A DNA stretch of 64,000 nt from Augochlora pura (Eukaryota; Arthropoda; Insecta; Hymenoptera; Halictidae), in contig NC_135777.1 of NCBI RefSeq assembly GCF_028453695.1, positions 9,103,714 to 9,167,713 on the forward strand, read 5' to 3'. Position numbers and translations under genes: made by a program. The notes beneath the pieces were generated by a model. That model did no database searches. It was not told the origin of the DNA and saw nothing but the letters and a program-made list of their open reading frames with translations. Of the stretch, positions 1 to 11,100 are shown piece by piece; positions within the stretch are counted from its first letter, which is position 1; each line of letters opens with the position of its first letter.

Positions 1-464
1 TGTTTCTTATTATTTCTTTTGGTTTTCAAAATTTTTGTAAATTAAGCAAATTGTTCATTCTAGGTTTTGATTATATTAAAATCCTTGTTAAACAATTCAC
101 ATTCTAACAAAACATATATATATTTTTTTTAAATTTAAATTATTGAATAATATTGAAAGCAGTACAGTAATGTAGTTCAGCAATGTGGAAATATATGAAA
201 AGGTTTGTACTGTATGAATTGTCTTCTATTTATTTTTATTAGACAATAATTAAGTCGTAATAATATGACATATATTATTTTTCCAGTGAATCCTCCAAGG
301 TTTAATTACAACTCTTAACAAAAATATGAATATGATATTTACATGTATTCTTCAATCATTTTGAACAATAATCATAATGTACACTGTAATTAAATTTATA
401 CAACTACTTAAATTTATTTTATTTTATTACTAAATAAATTAAGATACATTTACAACAGAATATA
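1..464. other. AT-rich flank downstream of NDUFA2
   Basis: No coding region is seen. The stretch is very AT-rich with short TA runs near 113-130. A minus-strand AATAAA (TTTATT on the plus strand at 413-418) sits about 47 bases past the NDUFA2 stop and is a plausible polyadenylation signal for it. Confidence 0.6.
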
Positions 465-977
465 TTATTTGGGTTTAGCAGATGCAACTTCCTTGATACA
501 TTTAAGTACATCATCAGACTGTAAATTTTGTAGTGAAACACACTGCTCTACACCGTATTCTGAAATATGTCATTCATATTAATAAATATATTAATACAGA
601 AATTAATTACTAAATGACTTAAATTTATAGCTGTAAAGATTGATTTAAGCAGTTGCTATAATGTTGTGAAATATAAAATTGTATATATACTATATAATTT
701 ACCATATCTTGCGTATAGAAACGGTTCAGTTGAAGAACATTCTCTAATTAAAATAGGAAACTGTGGGTTATTTTTTTTAAGAGGTACATACTGTTGTTGG
801 ATAAAATCTCTGAAAAAATAGGTTAGGATTTGAAAATCATAGTTACTGATAATTATTATATCTTGTAATATATATTAATATATACTATTATTACCTAACA
901 CCTTGACTAGATTTAGATGTTTGACACAAAAGAATTCGTAACTCTTTTAAATACGGTCCAAGTTTAACAGCGGCCAT
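465..977 (-). CDS. NDUFA2: NADH dehydrogenase [ubiquinone] 1 alpha subcomplex subunit 2 (complex I B8)
   Basis: Accessory subunit of mitochondrial respiratory complex I, located in the matrix arm. Three coding exons at 895-977, 703-809 and 465-559 join in phase to give 94 residues, close to the 99 of human NDUFA2. The start is the first ATG, giving MAAVKLGPYLKELRI. Family hallmarks seen are a thioredoxin-like fold segment LCQTSKSSQGVRDFI, then LKKNNPQFPILIREC and a C-terminal YGVEQCVSLQNL. The two cysteines expected in the LCQ and REC segments are both present. All introns are GT-AG. The start codon lies only about 50 bases from the edge of a long inverted-repeat element (1028-2363), so the promoter may overlap it. 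Identity is known from the family; no expression evidence was used. Confidence 0.93.
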
Positions 978-1027
978 CTTTTATTACCACACTGTATACA
1001 TACACTGTGAAGTCTGAACTGCAAGTG

Positions 1028-2363
1028 CAGAATATTATTCCTACTCCTGCACATTTCGAGGTCGCAACTTTATTCGATAGCGAGGGTGTACATAGTAATT
1101 TTCTTGACTCTGATTTGTTGGCGAATTATTAGTGAGACAGTGCTGCCCCCACAGTTAAAGAAAAAGAGGGAAAACAGCGAGTGAGCAAGAGAGCATGAAA
1201 TAAGTACAATTACATGTGGAACAAATCACACCGATGAACGATGCAGCTCTCACTTGATACCGTACTTGTGATCTTAGTTTTTTTCGCGCATTCATTCAGT
1301 TGCCGCGCCATCATAATAAAATCTATTGCCTCATATAATTCCTGAATCCGTATTTGGGAAGGATGTTTAATACACATTGGAATATGTTGAGCAATAAAAT
1401 GTTTTATCGAAGGCGCAGAAAGTAGCAGTTATTAGATACCTAATTTAATATTAACTCTCCACTGTAACATTTAATATACATAACATCTATGTTAAGGTAG
1501 ACCTTAGTTATACTTGATGAAAATTTGTTAGCGAGCATTTTTCGGGACAGTCCCGAAACTATGTCATTAGATGAAATAATTATGCGTGTAAAAGCTCAAA
1601 TTGATCAGACAATAGGAAAATGTAACACATTAAATTTGAAAATTTATTCATTTTTGTAATTCATTTTTTGTCATTATAATTTATCATCAATAATACGCGA
1701 TTCATTTTATAAGTATTTTAAAAGATTATCGTCAACGTTATCCAGTTGCCATCAAATTAACCTATCAATGTACATATTTTTCATTAAACTATGTTTTATT
1801 ACATTAGGAAATTGTTTTCTATGTTACAATATAATTTGTAGTATATATTGCTTTTCCTCCTAATTTTTTGATAATACCTTATTACATTCCTCCCTAAGCT
1901 TAACCCCGTGTTTAGCAGTATCATTGACAACTTTTAATTATTGGATTCACACCAATACAATGATAATCTTATCCAGATTCTGAGAAACATTTCCAGACAA
2001 CATATTTATCCCAAAGTACATTAAACAACTTTCGCAAATATATTCGACGCAACAAATTTCATTTATTTAAAAGTTGAAGCTCCTTTACAAATAGAATTTC
2101 AAGACGCGTGCTTCAGAAATCGCGCCAAACGAACGAATGCGTGGAAAGAATAAGTCCGTGCATGCAAAGTTAGCAAGCAAGATTTCTTATCCATGTGCAC
2201 AACCACACATAGAATCTGATAGGTATAGTTCTGTTTCTTTTCACTGTATCTCGTTCTCTTTCTACATTACTTGTGCGGAGCTAGGTGCGCAATAAAGTGG
2301 TAGGGATTTGCGCGCCAACTTAGGGAGCACAAATAGTGTATAAGTGTAGGATCCATTACTGTA
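1028..2363. repeat. Long inverted-repeat (foldback) DNA transposon copy A
   Basis: The left arm (about 1028-1350) and the reverse complement of the right arm (about 2105-2361) resemble each other. Both run from a CAG-AT-TCCTAC-type terminus through a region ending in a GCGCATTC-like block followed by GGCGCG or GCCGCG. The right end is ATTACTG followed by TA, matching a Tc1/mariner-like CAGTAAT terminus with TA target duplication. The same arm sequence recurs at 37791-38435 and 28960-29212. The internal 750 bases encode nothing recognisable and contain a small perfect hairpin at 1541-1557 (TTCGGGA-CAG-TCCCGAA). Superfamily assignment is inference. Confidence 0.65.
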
Positions 2364-2884
2364 CTAATGTATGTGACTTGTAAAGTTATGTAACTAAAAA
2401 TTGTTTAAATAACTTGTATATTAATAAAACTTAATATTCTTACAGTGATTATAGAATTCGTTTATTAAATTTAATTAGTAATAATAAATTATACTGTAAC
2501 ATTTTTGATAGCATATATACATGTTTAGTGCAGAACAAATTAATTAAAGTAGGAATTCTAGTGAAATAAAAATTTAATTAATGTTTTCATTGCAGTGTCT
2601 TAGACTGTAGGCATTTAGTAAGACACGTTATATTCGTGCGCATGGTGCCCAATATTAAATGCTTATTTCGTAAAAAATCGTCTTTATTGAATTTCATTCT
2701 AGTGTAAATCTAACCGTATATACACCAAAATACAATTGCATAATTATGTTTGTTATAACATACAGTTATTTTCTATTGGGCATTATATGTATGTATACAC
2801 GTATATGTACATATTTTCGTGCTTTCATTTCTTCCAAATTTGTTTAAATGATGACAAGATGAACATGAGCATAATTTTATTGTA

Positions 2885-3097
2885 GTAGACAATTGTGCCA
2901 TATGTCGTAATCACATTATGGATCTTTGTATCGAATGTCAAGCAAATCAAGCGTCAGCTACTAGCGAAGAATGTACCGTAGCCTGGGGTGTATGCAATCA
3001 TGCATTCGATTTCCATTGCACCTCGCTTTGGTTGAAGACTCGGCAAGTTTGTCCACTTGACAATAGAGAGTGGGAGTTCCAAAAATATGGTCATTAA
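2885..3097 (+). pseudogene. RBX1/Roc1-like RING-H2 fragment, probably a decayed copy
   Basis: A 70-codon open segment ends in TAA and matches residues 39-108 of RBX1, the RING subunit of cullin E3 ligases, almost exactly: VDNCAICRNHIMDLC, ATSEECTVAWGVCNH and a terminal EWEFQKYGH. It carries changes at nearly invariant places. HAFHFHC is HAFDFHC, replacing the zinc-ligand His-80 (human numbering), and ISRW is TSLW. No start codon or upstream exon encoding the KKWNAVALWAW part was found between 1350 and 2880. The preceding in-frame bases (2846-2884) keep the IVV just before VDN but hold two stops. It could instead be the last exon of a divergent gene, since TGTAG precedes it as a possible acceptor. 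A decayed retrocopy fits better. Confidence 0.6.
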
Positions 3098-3819
3098 CAA
3101 AGTATGTTCAACTGCCATCAACAACATACTCGAGAACAAAAAATACCGACATAGGTATGATTAAATGTAAACAAAAGTTGATGAAACGAGGTAAAAATTC
3201 AATGCAGCTTCTCGAAATTGACAAAAAGGAGTGAAAAATTAAAAGAAAAGATATTATTAATACATGGAATATTTAGAATGTTACTGCACTGGCATTATAA
3301 AGTTTATACTGCGCACTTATTAAGTTAAAATAGCAGATATTAAAAAAACTACAAGTTTCCGAATCTCTCCGATTATATTGGTTACTGCATTTTATAACAT
3401 ATAGTCATCGAATATCGTGATCCAATAAATAAATAATATAAAAACAAACATCAAGCCTCCACTGATCTTCACATCCTATAACGCTACTATTTTCACAACG
3501 TGAAAACCGACTCTATTTACAATGGCTTATTATTAAAAATTGAGCCATCGACGCTGAAATATTTTGCGATATTAGTTTGTGTCGAAAGAGAAAATAAATT
3601 ATTACAATATTGCCCTTATCGCTCTATCAGAAAGGTTGTAGGTATGTCAAATTGCATTTCTTTTTATTTCGAGATTAACGATATCTCCATGACTAACAAT
3701 TGAGAAACAGTTTTAAAGTTTCTCTCGCCGTGAAACCACTGAAATTCATTTTATTTTTGTGACATGTAGGTTTTTAATTATCACTGGAGTATAGATTTGA
3801 AAAATTTTAATGTTGCAAC
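3098..3819. other. Intergenic stretch before CYBC1
   Basis: No supported gene. A 67-codon open frame at 3500-3703 has no recognisable motif. The 5' UTR and promoter of the CYBC1-like gene should lie in the second half. Confidence 0.5.
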
Positions 3820-4402
3820 ATGATTCTATCCACAAAGCCTCGAATTATTAGCTTAAATGATAGAAAAATTCATGTTTGCCGTAAACCAGGGTTAATTTTA
3901 TTGTCATTGTTCAGTCGTAAGTTATAATTATACTTGAGCCTAATAAGCATACACATTTCTGAATATTTTTTACTATGTATACTTTGAAAATGTCGTTTGT
4001 TCCGTTTTAGTGTCAGCAGCTATTTTCATTGAAATGTTTTTGCCGCTAACAAAAAATTTATTTTATCGGATCGTTTTATTGTTGGGAGAGATAATGTTCT
4101 GTTTGGATATGTTTGGAGAATGCCAAGATTTAGTATTAGATAAGGATAAAAATAACGCTATCATTAGAAACTATACATGGATAGACAGATTATGTTTAAA
4201 CAGAGAACAAAATTTGTGCATTGTAATGAAACTTGAAGATATTCGATATGTTGGAATTTCCATTGAAATGGGTCTTTTTATACTCTGCAAGAATGGAAAA
4301 ATAATATCTTTAAGTATGCAAGGATTCACATGGAAGGAACTCCAGAGACTTAGAAAAGAAATAAATTGCTTTTTAGACAGTCCTGTAGATCTGATTGCTT
4401 AA
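3820..4402 (+). CDS. CYBC1: Cytochrome b-245 chaperone 1 homolog (EROS-like, DUF4564 family)
   Basis: Two exons (3820-3916 and 4011-4402) give 162 residues; human CYBC1 has 187. In mammals this ER membrane protein stabilises the NADPH oxidase core gp91phox/p22phox during biosynthesis. The match is at pattern level. A hydrophobic segment around residues 27-45 (KPGLILLSLFSL) is followed by a second (NLFYRIVLLLGEIMFCLDMF), then a cytosolic domain with the order QDLVLDKDKNNAI, LCIVMKLEDIRYV and FLDSPVDL. The human counterparts are EEAIFDKSTGKVV, VVVLLHDVRDV and CLESPTEL. The start is an ATG just downstream of a stop-rich region. The intron is GT-AG with phase 1. Function in insects, which lack a phagocyte NOX2, is unknown to me. 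Family assignment is fairly secure, orthologous function is not. Confidence 0.78.
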
Positions 4403-4678
4403 GAAATTAAAATTAAGCCTTACCAATTCTTGGGCAATACGAACAAAATGTTGTTAGTAATATAATTTAAGGTGAATGCAAACAAGGTAGAGGTTTTCTC
4501 AATATACAATTTTCATACACAAGGTAGAATTATATCTGTTTCCATTTAATTATTTAAAATGTTCATGCATCTATTTGTATGTATAAACACACTTTTCTTA
4601 TATATAATTATGTTTTGTAAATATGTACATCTATCCAACCTCAACTATAAAGTAGGCATCTACTTATTTCAAAATAAG

Positions 4679-5948
4679 TTACTTCTTTTTACCAAGTATA
4701 TCTGCACATGCAGATTTTATATCTGGGTACTGATATTGAAATCCTAATTCTTTAACACGTTTGGGTACAACTTTTTGCCCCTCCAGCATAATCTGAAAAG
4801 GAGCTGGTATAATTGTCAGAATCAATAACAAATTACTTAACATATTCTCTGTTACTAACTTTTGCGCGTTCTTTGTTTAACAGGACATTCAAAACAAAGC
4901 TTGGAACTGGAAAAATTGCAGGTCTCCGCATTGTTGTTGCAAATACCTTTGTGAATTCTTTGTTTGTCACAATCTGTCAACAGTATTTATAAAGTAAGCT
5001 GATTTGTGCAAGTTGGTTTCTACTTAGGTCTGAATTAATCACCTGTGGAGCAACCCCATTCAGTATGCCACGTATATTTTCACATTCAAGTGAAAATAGA
5101 AACATATTAACTAAATCTGTAATGTGGATCCAAGGCATACACTGATTTCCATTACCAATGGGACCACCCAAACCAAGAAAAAATGGTAAATAAATCTGTT
5201 GAATCATACCACCATCTCTTCCTAATACAACACCAGATCTGATTGTAACTTGTCTAACGGTGCTATTTGCTGGAAGGTGTGCAGCTGCTTCCCAATTATG
5301 ACAAAGTTCTGACATACAAGACCATAATGTAAAACCAATATAATTGAAATATAAGCTTCAGATATATTAGATATAAACTATAGAATTTACCCGATAGAAA
5401 GTCATACTTTTCACACATGTTTTCTTCCGTATATTCAATCTTATCATCAGGTTTATAGTAAGCTACTCCAGAAATTGTTACAAAGGCATTAGCTTTGGTA
5501 TTTACTACTGCTTTAGCTAAAGATTTTGTTGTTTGTACCCTGCTGTTTACTATGTTCTGCTTAAAGCCTTCTGACCATCGTTGCATAGGGTCAAGTACAT
5601 TTTGACCCGCAACATTGATTACAGCTGACGTATCTTCAGGTAAACCACAAGATTCTATGTCATTCTATGGAGTTTACATCATATACTGATGTCGTTAATC
5701 ATTCTACATACAATTACACCGCGCATTCTACCTTACCCATGATATTAGATCAGGTCCGGGCATTCGAGAAATACCTGTACATTTAACGCCTTTGCAAGAT
5801 AATGATTTTATTATGTGAGATCCAATGAAACCTTTACCACCACCTGAGGCAATTATATAATTGTATCGTATCTATGACATAACCTAATGGTTTATAAAAT
5901 TTTCTAAATGAAAACAAACTTGCCTACAACTACGTGGTTCAGTGCCAT
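4679..5948 (-). CDS. SDR39U1: Epimerase family protein SDR39U1 (extended short-chain dehydrogenase/reductase)
   Basis: Six exons (5924-5948, 5737-5843, 5391-5664, 5043-5308, 4860-4973, 4679-4792) join in phase to 299 residues, the usual family length. The N-terminus MALNHVVVGGGKGFIGSH contains the glycine-rich NAD(P)-binding turn of the Rossmann fold. Downstream are INVAGQNV, the FVTISGVAYY catalytic-region block, SGVVLGRDGGM and PWIHITDLVNMF. The C-terminal part, MLEGQKVVPKRVKELGFQY, is typical of the DUF1731 tail of this family. Substrate and exact role are not established. Intron 1 uses a GC donor (GTAG/GCAAGT) rather than GT; only this choice keeps the glycine loop in frame. It is transcribed divergently from MED10, whose ATG is 360 bases away. 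Confidence 0.93.
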
Positions 5949-6307
5949 ATTATTGATATTTAAAATTAAGATCCTGTATAGCCTTAAAGATTATTCTTCA
6001 AGTCTATTTGTCAATGTGAGGTTAAATAAACCTTTGCCATTGAGATCTGTCGGATCAGTCGGGATCTGACAACATACTAGCACTTTGTTTGCACTGCTTG
6101 TTTCTATAAACTTGTAATTTTATAAGTGTGTAAGTGCATACCTATGCTCGTACCTGTTCCTTGCATGGGTGCATATATGTACATGTATATGCACACCCCT
6201 CCTACTATATGTAGGCAATAGGGTGTATCTATATGTATGCATGTACACGAATGCGGGGAGGAAGTACATCCAGTGCCGTTGGCGTTGCGCATCATGAATG
6301 ATAAAAC
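5949..6307. promoter_or_regulatory. Shared divergent promoter region SDR39U1 / MED10
   Basis: The 359 bases between two opposite start codons must hold both promoters. Visible features are a run of overlapping GATCTG/CGGATC/GGGATCTGAC repeats near 6046-6072 and several TGTATAT or CACACC-like stretches. No canonical TATA box can be assigned. Confidence 0.6.
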
Positions 6308-7408
6308 ATGGCGTCTGCACTAGAAAATTTAGAAACACAATTGGAGTTATTTATCGAAAATGTGAGGCAAATACGTATTATAGTGAGCGATTTTCAGCCT
6401 CAAGGACAAAATGTATTAAACCAGAAAATGTACGTATTATATGTAATAATTTTTGCATTACTACACCTGTATACAAGGAATTGTTTTGTCTACTGATCTA
6501 GCGTCAAACTATTCCTTTTAGATTGATATTTATTATAATTTAAATATTACATATTATTCGCTTCATATGTTATAGCATAAATCCGATACTTATTTTTGTC
6601 AAAGCTGTAGTGTACATAACCTTTCTCACGTGTTTTGTTTAACTAATTTTGTTAAAAATTTATCATACAAAATTTAATTAAATTTCGCATATTTCGAATA
6701 CGTGTGCCTTGGTAAAACCTCCTTTACTACATTTTAATAATACAGACAAGCTTAGATTTCTAGTTTAATAGTAGCTTTCTTAATTGTGTGAAGCTTAATT
6801 TGTACTGAATTATTTTTACAACGAAAATTATAGAATATCATTTTGCTTCGTTTTAGTTCTCCTATTTTGCAGTGGATCATATGTTATTTTTATAGTTTAT
6901 TATCTACATATAAGATAATGTTTTAATTTCATTTTATTTTAATTTCTTTGCAAAGATAATGGTTATAGAACGAAAGAATTATAATTTGATTTTATTGCAT
7001 TTGTTCAATGTAGAGGTTATGTTTATTATGAAGTTTCTTTTTCCAGTCAACTTTTAGTAAATGGTTTGCAAGAAATAGATAAGCTTAAATCCCAGGTTCA
7101 AGAGGTTCATGTACCCTTGGAAGTTTTCGAGTGAGTATATGTTGTTGGATTAATTTCATTAGAAATTCTATAAACAAGCATTGAAATTAAAAGTTTAATA
7201 ATGTCTGTATGATTTCAGTTACATAGATCAAGGAAGAAACCCACAACTATACACAAAAGATTGCATAGAAAAAGCTTTAACAAAAAATGAGCAAGTGAAA
7301 GGAAAAATTGATGCTTATAGGAAATTTAAAGCGAACATGCTAGTAGAACTGACCAGAGTATTTCCACATGAACTGGCAAAATACAGAGCAATACGTGGCG
7401 ACGAATAA
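6308..7408 (+). CDS. MED10: Mediator of RNA polymerase II transcription subunit 10
   Basis: Three exons (6308-6429, 7047-7130, 7219-7408) give 131 residues, the normal size of MED10. This is a middle-module Mediator subunit that helps couple activators to RNA polymerase II in the nucleus. The start MASALENLETQLELFIENVR matches the conserved N-terminal helix. Conserved blocks QIRIIVSDFQPQGQNVLNQK, LQEIDKLKSQVQ, VPLEVFDYIDQG, NPQLYTKDC and EKAL are all intact. Introns are GT-AG in phases 2 and 2. It is driven from the divergent promoter shared with SDR39U1. A polyadenylation signal AATAAA follows the stop codon almost at once (7411-7416). No anomalies were seen. Confidence 0.96.
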
Positions 7409-7410
7409 GC

Positions 7411-7416
7411 AATAAA
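7411..7416 (+). terminator. MED10 polyadenylation signal
   Basis: AATAAA begins two bases after the MED10 TAA. This is unusually close, so a second downstream signal may be used instead. Confidence 0.5.
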
Positions 7417-8165
7417 AGGAATTATATAAAATAATGCTGCATTTATTTCTGTTCCAATAACTTTTCAATCAGTCAATACTTCTTTGATCAAAACAACTGC
7501 TAAAGAAGAAATTGCAATCAGTTTATGTTGCTTATTGAGTTAAGTTACACAAACCTTATCTTAAGAAGAATGTTTTATAAGCCAAAATGATTAATAAGAT
7601 AGTTGGTATTATATACATGTATTTTATATACATAGAGAATTTACAATAAATTAAGATTTTTTTACTACATTGTAAGATGAAGAATAGAATAGTTTAAGCG
7701 GCATAAAGATTAATGAAGAAGTATTTATTTCTCAAGTTTACAAAGTAGATGCAGAGCGAGTAAATTTTAATATAATTTGTATAAAAACCGTTGTTACTTT
7801 TATTTAATTAATTGATTTTTCGTATTACCCAGCAATGTAACATAAGAAACATCAAAACAAATAATTAAAAATAAGTAATGCCTATTTGATATTTTTATTC
7901 TTCTTTCTACCAGATGGATCATAACTAAGTACCCTATTTTAAATTTCTATTTTAGAATTACTAGTGTCTTTAGATACCTCCTAAGAAATTGTTAAATAAC
8001 TTCTTTTTTGTGCGGATTATAAAATAAATGATCACGTGAAAGTGTACTAAATTAAAACGGGTTGCTTGTTTGCTTGTTATGACCAGCGTTAAGTAAATTA
8101 TTTTATAAGTATTGCTTCTTTAGTTATTATATATTATACAAAGCGACGTCCAAATTTGATACACG
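7417..8165. other. Intergenic stretch, MED10 3' side to hexosaminidase 5' side
   Basis: AT-rich with no supported gene or RNA. The last 100 bases probably hold the 5' UTR of the hexosaminidase gene. Confidence 0.5.
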
Positions 8166-11100
8166 ATGTTGACAAGACGCCACTCCTTAGTTCCCCTTCC
8201 AACGCATGTTCGATACTTGCTCGAAGAGGAGAATTTAATCGTTCGAAGAAAGCCGTGTGGTCACACACGGTGCAACGATCTCCTTGTGCGTAGGTGTTAT
8301 TTCAGCAGTATGATTGTTTTATTAATTGCCGCGTTCCTCCTTCAAGTTACGGTCAAGGTAGACGCCACGGACTCTTACCGGTAAGTAATCTCCATGTATA
8401 TTCACCGTAAATATTTCCGTTGATAAACTTATAATTCATATCGCTTTTGTTGGACATTCATTACAGCGGTAAAGCTACTAAATTTGTTGATTTTAAAGCT
8501 AATAAAATATGTTCCTTTGTCAACGGACCTGTATTGTATATGTATATTGATGCGATATTATTTGACTTATTGATGCAACTGTAAATAATGTGCTATCAGT
8601 AAGACGACTCGTACAAATCATGTTGTAATGATGTTTCTTCAATTATAATTGAATGTTTTATAATTAACTACGAACGGATCCGATGGTGCTTTCCATGTTT
8701 TATTGCTATTTTAGTGGCGTGTCGGTGGATATAAAGATCAAATATAAATTGTGATAAACTCGTTCGGTGAATCAGTTTGAATAGAAATCGAGACTCACGG
8801 TCTATTTATGCTACGGTGAAAGCAACAGGTGGTTACTGTGCACGTAGATAAATGTTTCGATCTGAAAAGCAAATCACGCAGACTCTCGGCAGACAAATAC
8901 CAAAATGGAGTCATGCTACTTCACTTTCCTTTATGAAATAATTATCTTCGCGAGTAGGCAATCGTTTTACGTGGCCGCGTTTTTAATAATAAATATAATT
9001 GCTCACAAAATTGAGCGTATCCTACTGTTACAAAAGAAACTTCTCAAGAAAACGAATATGAACATATACATTAGTGAGATGATCGTGTATGTAGGGTGAA
9101 TCATCTGCTTACGGCACAAACGTAGACGGAACGGTTCGTTTCGCGCAAATGCATTAGAAACAATTGAATGGTACATGAATATTTTTTCGCTGGTACAATT
9201 TTTTATAGGTACATTGTGACACCCTTATGCATAAAAGTTTTGTTATGACATCAACATTGATCCCTTTATTCAGTAAGAATAGCTAATAATTTTTACGGGC
9301 TTCTTGGTGAACAAAATACAGACGGAACCGGATGAGACAGATCAGGTATACATAGAAAAACCTGAGTGAAAAATTCGCGCGTTTTGAAAGCTATTAGCTA
9401 TTAGTTAATAAGCACAAAATCATGGGAAGTCTTTTCAAGACCGTTTAGTAATAAGCAATTTTTATGCAGGAAATATTTCGTATATAATAAAAACAAAAGA
9501 TCTTTTAATTAACTTATAAAAGATGTATTTTATCTAATTCCATGAAGATTATATCAGCAATTCATATTAAGATTGATTATCGGTTCGAATAATGTTTAAG
9601 GACTGATATATGTATAATTTTGCGACTTCAAATTGTACTTTATACCACTTTAAGTCAATTAAATTTTTCCGCAATCGTTAAATGTTATAATCATTTTGAA
9701 AAAATAATTAATTCTGTATGCAGTTCCAAATGGCACTACACATGCAAGGCGGGACTTTGCAAAAAACAATTAATCACACCTGAGACGGTTGTCCCGGTAT
9801 CATTGGAAGTATGTGAATTATTTTGCGGCGCGTCCAGCTCGTTATGGCCGAAACCAACTGGTCACCTCTCTTTGAGCAGAACCATGGTCCAACTTAATCC
9901 CAATTCGATCTCAATAGCAGATCTGAATGGTGGCCCGCAAATCCAGGAGCTTTTAGAAAAAAATGTACTTCTTTTGAAAAAGAATGCCGCCAAGTCTGCC
10001 TATAGAAAATCGGTAGAAGTCAATGGTTACAGCATGTTCCTACGATTCCATGAATTACACGAAGTTGACAATATTAAGCTTACACTGAACACAGATGAAA
10101 GCTACACCCTAACAGTTTCCGAAGTGGATAAAACGGTGAGATTACCAATTTAGAAAAAAGAAGAAGTTCTCTCCTTCTCGGGTTCCAATCTTTTTTTTTT
10201 AGTTAGCATATTTTCTTTCGAGACGTTTTAAAAAAGAGAAAAAGATGATCGGAGAGTCAAGGTGAACCGCGTGCTCACTGATCGGAGGATAAGCCAAAAT
10301 ATACAACACAGGGGATTAGACCTATCGCTGGACAATGGACTTTTAGTAATTTATAAGCAGCCGGTGTCACTTTCGTTTTTATATTCTACAGATTTTATAG
10401 TGTGGTGTTTTTTTTCCGCACATTTGAATGTTTAGCTGATCAATGGAATCCTGTTCCAACATCTTCTCAGATTTGGACCCAAATGAATATCGGTTTTATT
10501 TAATTTATTAAAAAGTTCTTCTCCCGTAAGTTTTTGAAATCGTCGCAGTCTTTTATAAAATGGGATCAATTTAAATAACTTTATTATTTTTTTAAAACAC
10601 GAAGCACAACCCCATTCAATTAGAGTTAAAATTTTCCTCTGTCATTACCAGACTGTGGATTTTATGCATTTATGACGAAAACTAGTAGCTCAAATACGAA
10701 ATATTTAAAAACTCTCAAACAATTGTTCTACTACTTTCAATCTATGAAAATTAAGGAAAAAAACATGTTTATATGACAATTTTCGGTTTGCATATAAATC
10801 CGCAGTCTAATCGTTATAAACATAATTCGATCAGTCCATGGAATCTTTCTTAGTTGTATTGTATATTTCAAAAGAAACAAATCATGCGTAATTTGTAATA
10901 ATCGTAGCCACTAATGTTTAGGTAATAAACGCAACAATTACTGCGAAATCCTATTTCGGTGCCCGACACGCCATAGAGACGTTGAGTCAGCTGATTGTTT
11001 ACGACGATCTGCGAAATCAAATACAAATTCCGAGCGAGGTCTCGGTCTCTGATGGACCTGTTTATCCTTATCGCGGAGTGTTGCTGGACACAAGTCGAAA

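Noticed and set aside
3500..3703. 67-codon open frame upstream of CYBC1
   Set aside because: No recognisable motif, no splice partner, and the CYBC1 start with its conserved exon lies further downstream.
8905..9099. 64-codon open frame in the hexosaminidase intron 1
   Set aside because: Looks hydrophobic but has no family match and no conserved context; it is likely random in an AT-rich intron.
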